A DNA stretch of 20,340 nucleotides from an uncultured Clostridium sp. (GCA_900555835.1 USMK01000027.1:1-20340), one strand, 5' to 3'. Shown: positions 8,090 to 15,912, counted from the stretch's first letter. Program-made: numbers and translations. The notes: generated from the sequence alone by a model not told the origin.

Positions 8090-8698
8090 ATGATATTAGT
8101 TTTATTTTTGTTATTATTTTTAAGCTTAATAATACTTTTTAGTTACATAAAAATAGAATTAAAAGATGCTTATATTTCAAATATTCCTGAATTTCATTAT
8201 AATTTTAAGTTAAATATAAAAATATATTTATTTAATAAGATTAAAATATTTTCAATAAAAATAGACAGTTCAAAATTAAGAAAAAGCAAATTAGCTCAAA
8301 AAATTCAAAATAAAATGAAAACTGAAAAAATAGACTTGTCATTTTCAGATGGATTAGAAATTATAAAAAAGAGTAAAATAGAGCTAGAATTTTTCAAAAC
8401 TAATATAAAAATCGGTACGGAAGATATTATATTTACTTCATTTATTGTAACAATTATTTCTAGTTTACTTGGAATTGGACTTGCTAAGGCTATAAAAAAA
8501 TATACTGAGAATAAATTCTACTATTCAATACTACCAGTATATGGCAAAAATAATATGCTTGATATAGATTTAAACTGTATAATAAATGTAAAACTGGTAC
8601 ATATTATATATGTAATTTATATGTTTTCAAAGAAAAGGAGTGAAAAAAAGTATGAACGAACATCCAATAGAGGGTCTTATGACTACAGCTATGAATAG
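8090..8698 (+). CDS. DUF2953-like membrane protein next to ytfJ
   Basis: 202 residues from ATG 8090. The in-frame GTG at 8081 is part of the ribosome site AAAGAGGTG and is not favoured as start. One hydrophobic N-terminal segment (residues 1-20, ILVLFLLLFLSLIILFSYI) is followed by a Lys-rich region with beta-like character, a hydrophobic stretch near residues 120-140 (FIVTIISSLLGIGLAKAI), and the C-terminal pattern YYSILPVYGKNNMLDIDLNCII seen in DUF2953 proteins. Such genes are commonly found directly before ytfJ in spore-forming Clostridia; the biochemical role is unknown. Its end overlaps the start of ytfJ by 47 nt, so the two are coupled. The family name rests on context and C-terminal pattern and is moderately sure. 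Confidence 0.65.
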   Translation: MILVLFLLLFLSLIILFSYIKIELKDAYISNIPEFHYNFKLNIKIYLFNKIKIFSIKIDSSKLRKSKLAQKIQNKMKTEKIDLSFSDGLEIIKKSKIELEFFKTNIKIGTEDIIFTSFIVTIISSLLGIGLAKAIKKYTENKFYYSILPVYGKNNMLDIDLNCIINVKLVHIIYVIYMFSKKRSEKKYERTSNRGSYDYSYE

Positions 8699-9310
8699 TA
8701 TTCAAGATATGATTGATGTAAACACTATTATAGGAGAGCCGATAGAGACTAGTAATAATGTTGTTATAATACCTATTTCCAAGGTTTCATTTGGATTTGC
8801 AGCAGGTGGAAGTGAATTTAAAGGAGAAACTATTGACGAGTACACAAGAAAAGACAAAGAAGAAGAAATTCAATACCGATTACCATTTGGCGGAGGAAGT
8901 GGTGCTCGGTGTTAGCATTAATCCTATCGCATTTTTAGTTGTTCAACCAGAAGGAGTAAGATTATTACCAGTAAATTATGCATCAGCAGTAGATAAACTT
9001 TTAGATTATGTACCAGATTTAATGGACAAAGTGAACACTATGGTAAACAAATGTATAAAAGATTCAAAATGCGAAACTAAACAGCAAGAAAGTTCGTCTA
9101 TAAGAACAAAGGAAGAAAGAAAAAGAGAAAAGGCAGAACCAGAAGAAAGACAAAACAAAACTAAACCCAAAAGAACAAGAGCAACAAGTAAACAGCAAAA
9201 TCCACCAACAAATAACATAACAACAGAATATGAATATGACGAAACAGAACAAGAAGGTTTACGGAAGTATTCCGGATTATACAAATTACAATGATGAATA
9301 TGACGATTAA
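8652..9310 (+). pseudogene. ytfJ: Spore protein YtfJ (GerW) family gene, interrupted by two single-base shifts
   Basis: ATG 8652 (AGGAG at 8636-8640) opens MNEHPIEGLMTTAMNSIQDM and the family core VVIIPISKVSFGFAAGGSEF, then LPFGGGSGA, where the frame hits TAG at 8913. The conserved continuation GVSINPIAFLVVQPEGVRLL is in the next frame; dropping one base near 8907 (GCTCGGT to GCTGGT) restores it. A second shift near 9256 (one G of GG) would replace the present ending (TGA at 9292) with VYGSIPDYTNYNDEYDD, stop at 9310, a more natural acidic tail. Repaired length is about 218 residues, longer than the family's roughly 150 because of a charged Lys/Glu/Gln-rich tail. YtfJ proteins are made in the forespore and affect germination. 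Either real inactivation or base-calling error. Confidence 0.85.
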
Positions 9311-9320
9311 TGAATTTATC

Positions 9321-9349
9321 TTGAATGATTTTATTATTTGTGATATACT
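9321..9349 (+). promoter_or_regulatory. Sigma-A-type promoter of the 782-residue gene and deoB
   Basis: TTGAAT (9321-9326), 17-bp spacer, TATACT (9344-9349). It lies 28 nt before the start codon. Confidence 0.65.
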
Positions 9350-9377
9350 ATGCAAAGAATAAAATTTGGAGGATAAT

Positions 9378-11726
9378 ATGGCTAAGAAGATTACAGAGGA
9401 AGATAAAAACAATTTTAAAAGCAATTTAGAATATTTAGGGCTAAACTTAGAAAAAATTCCAAAGGCATTACTAGACTTTGAACCACTAGGTTTTAGTCCT
9501 TCTAATACATATAATGATAATGAACATAAAGTTTTTAAATATGTTCCAATTAATAAAATTTATATTCTTTTAACACCAACTAATAGATTGAATGACATAA
9601 AAGACAAATACAATAATGCCAAACCAATATCTGCATACTTAAATCCAGAGAATATTGAAGAATATGCAACTTTTTTGAAAATGTTAAATCAAGTTTCAAT
9701 ACCTGAAATAGAAAAAATTGAAGAAAGACAAGCAATCTTTAATAAAAAAGCCCCATATGGAATTCAATATGATAAAGATTATTCTTGGCAAATATACTAT
9801 GCAGAAGCAATAGACAAATATTTTATGTTGGTTACAACAGAAGATTATGAATATAGTCATTTCTTCTATTTATTAAAAGAACAATTAAAATATTTTAAAA
9901 GTAGAGTAAAAAAGGAGAAAATGATTTATGTTCCAATAAATCATTTAAATTATAGTGGTAATTATTTAAAAAAATCAGAAATAGCTGATATAGAAAATTA
10001 TTTATGGCTTTTCTCAAAAGATTGGCCAAATGTATACGAAGTATATGATAAAGACGGAAACATGGAATTAGATGTGATTGGAAATACCTTTGTATACAAA
10101 ACTGTAAAAAGTGGTTATAGGGTAACACTAAAAACAGAGGAAGATGCTAAAAAATTTTATAAATATTTAAAAGCATTATTCATTCTTCAAACAGAATTGC
10201 CATTTCATTATAATTTTACAACAAAAATAGAAAAAGATTGTAGTATAGCTTTATGTTATAAATTAAAAAAAGTAAGTGAGGCAGGCTTAACAGAATTTAT
10301 ACAAAAAGAATACAAAAAAGCAGAAAAAGAGCTAGCAAGCGAAAAAAGCAATATTGAATTATTAGAAAAAAATCTTGAAGAATTAAAGACACAAGCTGCA
10401 ATGAAAGATTTGGAATATATAAAGAAACAAAAAGAAATTGCAATGTATTTGGAGTACAAAAAAACATTTATAGGAAAAATAAAATTGTTTTTAAAATTCA
10501 AGAAAAAAGATAATAAGGCAACTGCAAAAAATAATAATGAAAATCAGAAAAATGCAGAAAACAAAGTTGAAGAAACAGAAGTTCAAACTTTAAACAAAGA
10601 ATATTACACAATAGAAGATTTAGTAACAATATATGCAAGTTTAGACAAGGAAACAGCTCATACTAAGGATTTAAAAGCTGATATTAAAGCACTCGAATTA
10701 AAAATAAAGAATTTAACTAGTAAAATAGATAATGCAACAAAATATATAGAAGAAATTGAAAATCATAAAAAAAGTATATTTGAATTTTGGAAATTTGTAA
10801 ATAAAGACGAATTAGTAGCACTTGAAGGCGCAGAAACTAGCGAAGAAGAGGCTACTCATAATAATATCAAAAAAGTATTTGATTACAAATCAGACTTAAT
10901 AGATTTAGGAATTCAAATGGACAAGTTACAAAGGAATGTAATAGAAAAGGAATCACAAGATAGTGTGTTTTTGCTTACAAATCCAGATATTTTAAAATAT
11001 ATAAATATTATGAAACACTTAGAATATGTTGATGAGAATGAATTAAGAGATTACATGAAAAAGCTAAAAAAAGTTGCAGAAGATAAAAAAACTTTGTATA
11101 AAATTGAGGATTTTGATATATTTGGAAGTATTTCAGATAGCACAAGAAGAGTAAAAACTTTGGCAAATCAAAAACACAGAGAAAATGAAAAAGATATATT
11201 AAAAATATTAAATGTTAGCAGAAATATGGATTTAATAGAATTTAGGTCAAGACTAGAAAAAGCTTTTGAACTAATACAAACATCTATGGAAAAAGTAAAG
11301 AGTAAATATGATATGCCAATATATATTGCAATGCAAAAACAAGACGAAATCGACAAATTTGGATATGGTACATATGATATAATTCCAGAAGATGCTCTTC
11401 AAAAAATAAAAAATATGCCAGAGGCAGAATTTAATTTATACAAAATTAACATTAAAGAAGATATGCCATTAATATACTACACAAACATAATGTTTTACGA
11501 TAATTTTAATCAAACATTGCCATTGGGAATGAATGTAAAATCAAAAGTTTTAATAGATAGCGATAAATTAGAATTTATCCCAGTAAATATGATTACATTT
11601 AATATAAGTGACGATTTTTTGGAAAATGAAATAATCAGCAAACCTACAATAAAGAAAATAATGCTTTGTGAATATGATGTTAAATTAAAAGAGCAAAAGA
11701 AAGAAGAGGTAAAAGAAAATGAATAG
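9378..11726 (+). CDS. Large conserved-looking hypothetical protein with two coiled coils (782 residues)
   Basis: I do not recognise this family. ATG 9378 follows GGAGG (9368-9372); the in-frame TTG at 9366 overlaps that site and is not favoured. No signal peptide or convincing membrane segment is seen, so it is probably cytosolic. Layout: a mixed alpha/beta N-terminal region (residues 1-300, rich in Tyr and Lys); a coiled coil near 300-360; a basic, Asn-rich low-complexity linker near 360-395 (KKKDNKATAKNNNENQ); a second coiled coil near 420-470; and a C-terminal region (about 480-782) that ends in a beta-rich part (LPLGMNVKSKVLIDSDKLEF) and a charged tail. Its end overlaps the deoB start by 8 nt (ATGAATAG), so the two are translationally coupled. 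Clean frame and host-like composition argue for a resident gene, not a mobile one. Confidence 0.75.
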   Translation: MAKKITEEDKNNFKSNLEYLGLNLEKIPKALLDFEPLGFSPSNTYNDNEHKVFKYVPINKIYILLTPTNRLNDIKDKYNNAKPISAYLNPENIEEYATFLKMLNQVSIPEIEKIEERQAIFNKKAPYGIQYDKDYSWQIYYAEAIDKYFMLVTTEDYEYSHFFYLLKEQLKYFKSRVKKEKMIYVPINHLNYSGNYLKKSEIADIENYLWLFSKDWPNVYEVYDKDGNMELDVIGNTFVYKTVKSGYRVTLKTEEDAKKFYKYLKALFILQTELPFHYNFTTKIEKDCSIALCYKLKKVSEAGLTEFIQKEYKKAEKELASEKSNIELLEKNLEELKTQAAMKDLEYIKKQKEIAMYLEYKKTFIGKIKLFLKFKKKDNKATAKNNNENQKNAENKVEETEVQTLNKEYYTIEDLVTIYASLDKETAHTKDLKADIKALELKIKNLTSKIDNATKYIEEIENHKKSIFEFWKFVNKDELVALEGAETSEEEATHNNIKKVFDYKSDLIDLGIQMDKLQRNVIEKESQDSVFLLTNPDILKYINIMKHLEYVDENELRDYMKKLKKVAEDKKTLYKIEDFDIFGSISDSTRRVKTLANQKHRENEKDILKILNVSRNMDLIEFRSRLEKAFELIQTSMEKVKSKYDMPIYIAMQKQDEIDKFGYGTYDIIPEDALQKIKNMPEAEFNLYKINIKEDMPLIYYTNIMFYDNFNQTLPLGMNVKSKVLIDSDKLEFIPVNMITFNISDDFLENEIISKPTIKKIMLCEYDVKLKEQKKEEVKENE

Positions 11727-12897
11727 AGCAATTGTTATAGTTTTAGATAGCTTTGGAGTAGGAGAACTACCTGATGCCAATGTATATGGAGACGAAGGAA
11801 GCAATACTTTAAAAGGAATTTATGATAATACTTCATTAAATTTACCAAATTTTAAAAAATTAGGATTATATAACATAAATGATATTGGAATAGACAACAA
11901 AGAAGAAACACCGATAGGAATATATGGAAAAGCAAATGAAATGTCAAAAGGGAAAAATAGTCCAGTAGGACATTGGGAAATGTCTGGATATGTAACAGAA
12001 AAACCATTTAAAACATATCCAAACGCATTCCCACAAGAACTAATTGAAAAATTCATAAAAGAAGCCGGAATAAAAGGAGTTCTTTGTAATAAAAAAGGTT
12101 CAGGAACAGAATTTTTAAAACAATATGGAGAAGAACATCTAGAAACAGGAATGCCAATCGTATACACATCAGCAGATAGTGTTTTTCAAATTGCCGCACA
12201 TGAAGATATAATACCAGTTGAAGAATTGTATAGGATTTGCTTGATAGCAAGAAAAATATTAAATGATCCAGAATACAATATTGGAACAGTTATAGCGAGA
12301 CCATTTGTAGGAACAAATTCTGAAAATTTTACAAGAACATATAACAGAAAAGATTTCGAATTTCAAGATTTCGGAAGAACTATGTTAGACGAAATAAAAG
12401 AAATCGGAAAAAATGTATTAGCAATAGGGAAAATTGCTGATTTATTTACAATGAGAGGAATTACAAAGGCTATTCATACAGAAGGAAACACAGATGGAAT
12501 TCATAAAACAATAAAAGCAATAAAAGAAGATACAAATGGGCTAATATTTACTAATTTAGTAGATTTTGATATGCTATACGGACATAGAAACAACATAGAA
12601 GGATATGCAAGAGCCTTAGAAGAATTCGATAGTTTCTTACCAGAAATTATCGAAAATCTAAAACAAGACGATATACTAATAATAACAGCAGACCACGGAT
12701 GTGATCCATCAACACCTAGTACAGACCATTCAAGAGAATACGTACCAATTATTGCATATGGCAAAAATTTAAAACAAAATGTAAACATAGGAATTAGAAA
12801 AACATATGCAGATATTTCAGCAACAATTTTGGATTTATTAAATGTAAAATCAACCTTAAAATATGGAATCAGCTTTAAAAATGATATTTTAAAATAA
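11719..12897 (+). CDS. deoB: Phosphopentomutase DeoB
   Basis: 392 residues, the normal DeoB length. It interconverts ribose/deoxyribose 1-phosphate and 5-phosphate in nucleoside catabolism, using two Mn ions. Landmarks of the alkaline-phosphatase superfamily are present: N-terminal AIVIVLDSFGVGELPDA (metal ligand D10), the nucleophile loop GKNSPVGHWEMSG, the internal cap domain (FPQELIEKF...GSGTEFLKQYG), NLVDFDMLYGHRNN with Asp and His ligands, and ITADHGCDPSTPSTDHSREYVPI with the remaining Asp/His ligands. In Bacillus-type enzymes the phosphorylated residue is Thr (KDTMTGHWE); the aligned residue here is Ser, as in the related iPGM motif GNSEVGH. It overlaps the end of the preceding gene by 8 nt and carries its own AGAGG. 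Confidence 0.96.
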   Translation: MNRAIVIVLDSFGVGELPDANVYGDEGSNTLKGIYDNTSLNLPNFKKLGLYNINDIGIDNKEETPIGIYGKANEMSKGKNSPVGHWEMSGYVTEKPFKTYPNAFPQELIEKFIKEAGIKGVLCNKKGSGTEFLKQYGEEHLETGMPIVYTSADSVFQIAAHEDIIPVEELYRICLIARKILNDPEYNIGTVIARPFVGTNSENFTRTYNRKDFEFQDFGRTMLDEIKEIGKNVLAIGKIADLFTMRGITKAIHTEGNTDGIHKTIKAIKEDTNGLIFTNLVDFDMLYGHRNNIEGYARALEEFDSFLPEIIENLKQDDILIITADHGCDPSTPSTDHSREYVPIIAYGKNLKQNVNIGIRKTYADISATILDLLNVKSTLKYGISFKNDILK

Positions 12898-12912
12898 AAT
12901 TGATCAAAAGTA

Positions 12913-12941
12913 TTGACAATAGGCACTTTAACCAATATAAT
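12913..12941 (+). promoter_or_regulatory. Consensus sigma-A promoter of sigH
   Basis: TTGACA (12913-12918), 17-bp spacer, TATAAT (12936-12941): both hexamers and the spacing are ideal. This suggests strong, vegetative transcription of the sporulation sigma gene. Confidence 0.85.
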
Positions 12942-12983
12942 ACAAATATTAGCAGATGTTACTTAGGAGGTAAATAACGCGTA

Positions 12984-13628
12984 ATGAGTGAAGACAAATC
13001 ATTTTTAAATTCAAAAGACAAAGCCTCTAATGAAGATAAAATATTATTAGAACAAGTAAAAAATGGTAATAACGAAGCACTTGAAACACTAATAAATAAA
13101 TATAAAGACTTAGTTAATATGAAAGTCGGAAAATATTTTATTATTGGAGCAGAGAAAGAAGATATATACCAAGAAGGAATGATTGGATTATATAAAGCAA
13201 TTAAATCATTTGACTTCGAAAAGCAAAACTCATTTAAGACTTTTGCTAACTTGTGTATTGAAAGACAATTGATAACTGCAATAAAAACATCTAATAGGCA
13301 AAAACATATGCCACTTAACTCATATTTATCTTTAAATGGAGCAGCATATGAAGATGACGAAAATGATACATCACTTATAGAAATATTTAATTCACATACT
13401 GTTGAAGATCCGCTAGAAACAATAACAAAAAAAGAATACTATAAATCAGTAGAAGACAAAATAGAAGAAAATTTAAGTAGTTTTGAAAAACAAGTTTTAC
13501 ATAGATATGTAGAAGGGGAAAGCTACACAACAATAGCTCAAAAGTTAGACTCACCTGTAAAATCAATAGACAACGCAATACAAAGAATACGTAAAAAAGC
13601 CGGAAAAAGTTTATTTTCCGAAGATTAA
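12984..13628 (+). CDS. sigH: RNA polymerase sporulation sigma factor SigH (sigma-30)
   Basis: 214 residues, typical of SigH. Region 2 is clear (LINKYKDLVNMKVGKYFIIG, then EDIYQEGMIGLYKAIKSFD, then FKTFANLCIERQLITAIKTS for -10 recognition), followed by the SigH-type linker SNRQKHMPLNSYLSLN and region 4 (SFEKQVLHRYVEGESYTTIA with helix-turn-helix KLDSPVKSIDNAIQRIRKKA). SigH directs early stationary-phase and sporulation entry genes. AGGAGG (12965-12970) is 13 nt from ATG 12984, a rather long spacing with no better start nearby. A short hairpin and then tRNA-Thr follow. Confidence 0.93.
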   Translation: MSEDKSFLNSKDKASNEDKILLEQVKNGNNEALETLINKYKDLVNMKVGKYFIIGAEKEDIYQEGMIGLYKAIKSFDFEKQNSFKTFANLCIERQLITAIKTSNRQKHMPLNSYLSLNGAAYEDDENDTSLIEIFNSHTVEDPLETITKKEYYKSVEDKIEENLSSFEKQVLHRYVEGESYTTIAQKLDSPVKSIDNAIQRIRKKAGKSLFSED

Positions 13629-13633
13629 ATAAA

Positions 13634-13661
13634 AGTGGGACAAGCCATAAAATGTCCCATT
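13634..13661 (+). terminator. Hairpin between sigH and tRNA-Thr (weak terminator or processing signal)
   Basis: Stem AGTGGGACA / TGTCCCATT (9 bp with one G-T), loop of 10 nt, 6 nt before the tRNA. No T-run follows, so read-through and processing of a sigH-tRNA transcript is possible. Confidence 0.4.
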
Positions 13662-13667
13662 ACATAT

Positions 13668-13743
13668 GCCCTCGTAGCTCAGTAGGTAGAGCAGTGCCAT
13701 GGTAAGGCAAAGGTCGCCGGTTCGATTCCGGCTCTGGGCTCCA
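13668..13743 (+). tRNA. tRNA-Thr (anticodon GGT), with a mismatched acceptor stem
   Basis: 76 nt including encoded CCA, with canonical spacing: acceptor GCCCTCG, D arm GCTC/GAGC with loop AGTAGGTA, anticodon arm GTGCC-ATGGTAA-GGCAA with anticodon GGT, variable AGGTC, T arm GCCGG-TTCGATT-CCGGC, 3' acceptor TCTGGGC, discriminator T, CCA. The acceptor stem pairs only at positions 1-4; 5:68 is T-T, 6:67 is C-C, 7:66 is G-T, and 27:43 is G-A. The expected 3' strand would be CGAGGGC. The 3' half may derive from another tRNA gene. The last bases overlap the left repeat of the integrated element. Confidence 0.85.
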
Positions 13744-13746
13744 TTT
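13738..13746 (+). repeat. Left attachment repeat (attL core)
   Basis: GCTCCATTT, overlapping the last 6 nt of tRNA-Thr. Identical to 19827-19835. Confidence 0.7.
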
Positions 13747-13752
13747 GAAATC

Positions 13753-13790
13753 AACTTACGGACTTAAAAGTTCGTAAGTTTTTATTTTAT
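13753..13790 (+). terminator. Terminator-like hairpin in the left arm of the element
   Basis: A 13-bp stem (AACTTACGGACTT / AAGTTCGTAAGTT, one G-T) with a 2-nt centre, followed by TTTATTTTAT. It now ends the tRNA transcript and also contains the inverted arm motif of the proposed attP. Confidence 0.75.
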
Positions 13791-13800
13791 ATAAAACTTC

Positions 13801-13831
13801 AAAAGTTCTCTTTCTAGAAAGGAGGACTTTT
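13801..13831 (+). promoter_or_regulatory. Hairpin that buries the ribosome site of the small ORF
   Basis: AAAAGTTCTCTTTC (13801-13814) can pair with GAAAGGAGGACTTTT (13817-13831) with one bulge. The AAAGGAGG site lies inside the stem and the hairpin ends in a T-run, so it could act as terminator, translation switch or both. Confidence 0.45.
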
Positions 13832-13834
13832 TTC

Positions 13835-14109
13835 ATGCTTGAATTTAAAGTAATTGAAAATCTAAAACCTAATAAAGAACCGGCATCTTAAAAGAATCTA
13901 AATATAAGATTAAATTAGGACAAATTAAAACTATTTTACACACTAACCTACAAGTAGTAATACCTACTGAATACCAGATTACATATCCTACTACTCTTAC
14001 AATACTTGAATACAAAGTTAATGAAATATCAAATAAGCCTTTTTATATTAAAGAACATAATCAAAAGTATAATTTTAAAGAAATTGCACAATTTTTGAAA
14101 AAATTTTAA
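13835..14109 (+). pseudogene. Small element protein of unknown function, with a one-base frameshift
   Basis: ATG 13835 with AAAGGAGG (13818-13825) reads MLEFKVIENLKPNKEPAS and stops at TAA 13889. From about 13880 another frame stays open to TAA 14107-14109 and reads GILKESKYKIKLGQIKTILH and onward to EIAQFLKKF. One missing base in CCGGC (for example CCGGGC) would join them into a 91-residue protein. I do not recognise the family. No cysteine clusters or membrane segment are visible. Its place between attL and the recombinase suggests an accessory recombination or regulatory protein, but this is only positional inference. Confidence 0.55.
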
Positions 14110-14123
14110 TTTTAGACTATACA
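14095..14123 (+). promoter_or_regulatory. Candidate promoter of the recombinase gene
   Basis: TTGAAA (14095-14100, within the end of the small ORF), 17-bp spacer, TATACA (14118-14123). Downstream, GAGAAGTATT / AATATTTCTC (14150-14171) can form a 10-bp hairpin just before the recombinase ribosome site. The hairpin overlaps a 10-codon frame (ATG 14148 to TAA 14180) that could be a leader peptide. Confidence 0.5.
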
Positions 14124-14196
14124 TTTTGATTATTTGTGAGGAAACATATGAGAAGTATTTTAATATTTCTCGAAATTTAATGAAAGGAGGAAAACT

Positions 14197-15912
14197 ATGA
14201 GATGTGGTGTTTATGTAAGAGTATCTACTGATGACCAAAGAGATTATGGTTATTCTATTGATTCACAACTTAGAATGATTAAAGAATATTGTGAAAAGAA
14301 TGAATATGATATTGTTGATGTTTATAATGATGCTGGACATTCTGGAAAAGATTTAATGAGGTCCGAAATGCAAAGATTACTAAAAGATATTAAATCTAAA
14401 AAAATTGATAAGTTAGTTGCAATTAAAGTTGATAGACTTACTCGTAATAATTATGATGGCTTTTGGCTACTTAATTATTGTGAAGAACATGATGTTAAGA
14501 TTGAACTAATACTTGAACCTTATGATGTATCTACTGCCAATGGCGAAATGATATTTGGTATGAATTTAGTCTTTGGTCAACGAGAACGAAAAGAAATTGG
14601 TGCAAGAACTAAACGTGCTATGGAAGAAATGGCATTAGAACGTATTCATCCTAGCAAAGCACCTTATGGCTATATTAGAAATAAGGAAACTGGTCATTTA
14701 GAAGTAGAACCTATTGAAGCAGAAGCTGTAAAAGAAATATTTGAATTATGCAAACAAGGCAATTCTACAAGAGGTATTGCTACTATTATGAAAGATAATA
14801 ATGCATATCTAAAACAAGGAAAATGGAAATCTGATAGAGTTTATAAAATACTTTCTAATTCTATTTATATTGGAGTTTTTGAATACGGGAAATATAAAAG
14901 AAAGCCACAAGATATTTTAAGAGTTGAAAATTATTGTGAACCAATTATTGATGAAGTAACATGGAATGCTACTAGAAATGTTTTAGTGAAAAACAAACAT
15001 CCTAACTATGGAGAATATATTCATTTGTTTTCTGGTTTAGTAAAATGCCCTATTTGTGGTGAGATAATGTCATCATCAGAATCTTTTAAATATCCTAACG
15101 GAAAGCAAAAAGTTTATTACCATTTAAGATGTAAAAATCATAATTGTAGTGGATTTGGACTTCATTATAATACTGAAAAAATAGAAACAAAATTAAAACA
15201 AGTATTAGAAGAATTAACACTATTTATGCTTTCTATGGATAATGAAATTATAACTTGTAATTCTGCCAAAAGTGATGATGTAAAAGATATAGAAAAAGCA
15301 ATCGACAAATTAAAATTACAGGAAAAAAGATTAGTAGATTTATATTTAAGTTCTAATTTAGATGTCGAAACAATTAATCATAAAAATGATGTTATCAAAA
15401 AGGAAATTAATAAACTAAATCAAAAGAAAGTAAGACTTGATCCAGATAATAATTCTAAAGAATATACAATAGAACTTGTAAAAAAATTAGATTGTACTGA
15501 GAAAAATAACACTTTATTTTTTACTAATATTAAAAATATTGGATTTGCTTTTCTTTATGATTTGTTATCAAGAGAAGCTAAAAGAGATATGATTCATAGA
15601 CTTATATCTATGATAGAAATTAAAAGTGATAAAAACTATAATATTGAAATTAAGGATATAAAATTCACAGATGAATTTATAACTAAAAGCATTAAAGAAT
15701 ACTTAAAATATCTTAATACTATTATGAATGACAATAATATTGGAATTAAATTTCATAAAGAAATTGACGAAATTCAGTTAAAAAATATGGAATCGAATTA
15801 TGATATTTTATCAATTAAGAAAATGAAACACAAAGAATATTCTAATAAATTTTTAGAAGAATTTATTACTAAATCACAAGAACATTTATATATAGATGGC
15901 ATTATCAGTTGA
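14197..15912 (+). CDS. Large serine recombinase (TnpX-like), probably shortened by a premature TGA
   Basis: 571 residues from ATG 14197 (AAAGGAGG just upstream). N-terminal resolvase domain: YVRVSTDDQ with catalytic Ser10, GYSIDSQ, DAGHSGKDL..R, IDKLVAIKVDRLTRN, and EIGARTKRAM leading into the recombinase domain (KAPYGYIRN...IEAEAVKEIFEL, RVYKILSNSIYIG). A zinc ribbon follows (C284-P-I-C287 and C312-x4-C317), then a coiled-coil region. It would excise and integrate the element through paired attachment sites. After TGA 15910 the same frame stays open for 30 more codons (PYTEKNVIKDILILVPKNEL...) to TAA 16003-16005, only 2 nt before tnpV, the normal spacing for such an operon. The original protein was probably 602 residues. 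Loss of the tail may or may not impair it. Confidence 0.93.
   Translation: MRCGVYVRVSTDDQRDYGYSIDSQLRMIKEYCEKNEYDIVDVYNDAGHSGKDLMRSEMQRLLKDIKSKKIDKLVAIKVDRLTRNNYDGFWLLNYCEEHDVKIELILEPYDVSTANGEMIFGMNLVFGQRERKEIGARTKRAMEEMALERIHPSKAPYGYIRNKETGHLEVEPIEAEAVKEIFELCKQGNSTRGIATIMKDNNAYLKQGKWKSDRVYKILSNSIYIGVFEYGKYKRKPQDILRVENYCEPIIDEVTWNATRNVLVKNKHPNYGEYIHLFSGLVKCPICGEIMSSSESFKYPNGKQKVYYHLRCKNHNCSGFGLHYNTEKIETKLKQVLEELTLFMLSMDNEIITCNSAKSDDVKDIEKAIDKLKLQEKRLVDLYLSSNLDVETINHKNDVIKKEINKLNQKKVRLDPDNNSKEYTIELVKKLDCTEKNNTLFFTNIKNIGFAFLYDLLSREAKRDMIHRLISMIEIKSDKNYNIEIKDIKFTDEFITKSIKEYLKYLNTIMNDNNIGIKFHKEIDEIQLKNMESNYDILSIKKMKHKEYSNKFLEEFITKSQEHLYIDGIIS

Noticed and set aside
9006..9284. Minus-strand open frames, here and opposite most other genes
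   Set aside because: They lie opposite Lys/Glu-rich coding DNA, show Phe/Leu/Ser-rich low-complexity translations, and lack ribosome sites; they are shadows of + strand genes.
13744..13800. A tRNA remnant or duplicated tRNA 3' end at the right border of the element
   Set aside because: Only 9 bp are shared with 19827-19835; the sequence before the right copy cannot form a T arm. The short repeat fits a serine, not a tyrosine, integrase.
14148..14180. A 10-residue leader peptide before the recombinase
   Set aside because: The frame (MRSILIFLEI) has a weak ribosome site and overlaps a hairpin, but nothing beyond position supports translation; kept only as a remark in the promoter entry.
15910..15912. 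UGA recoded as tryptophan in the recombinase
   Set aside because: UGA is the natural terminal stop of the DUF6414-like gene (18673-18675, followed by a ribosome site) and of the YaaC-like gene (19748-19750), and Trp is encoded by TGG throughout.
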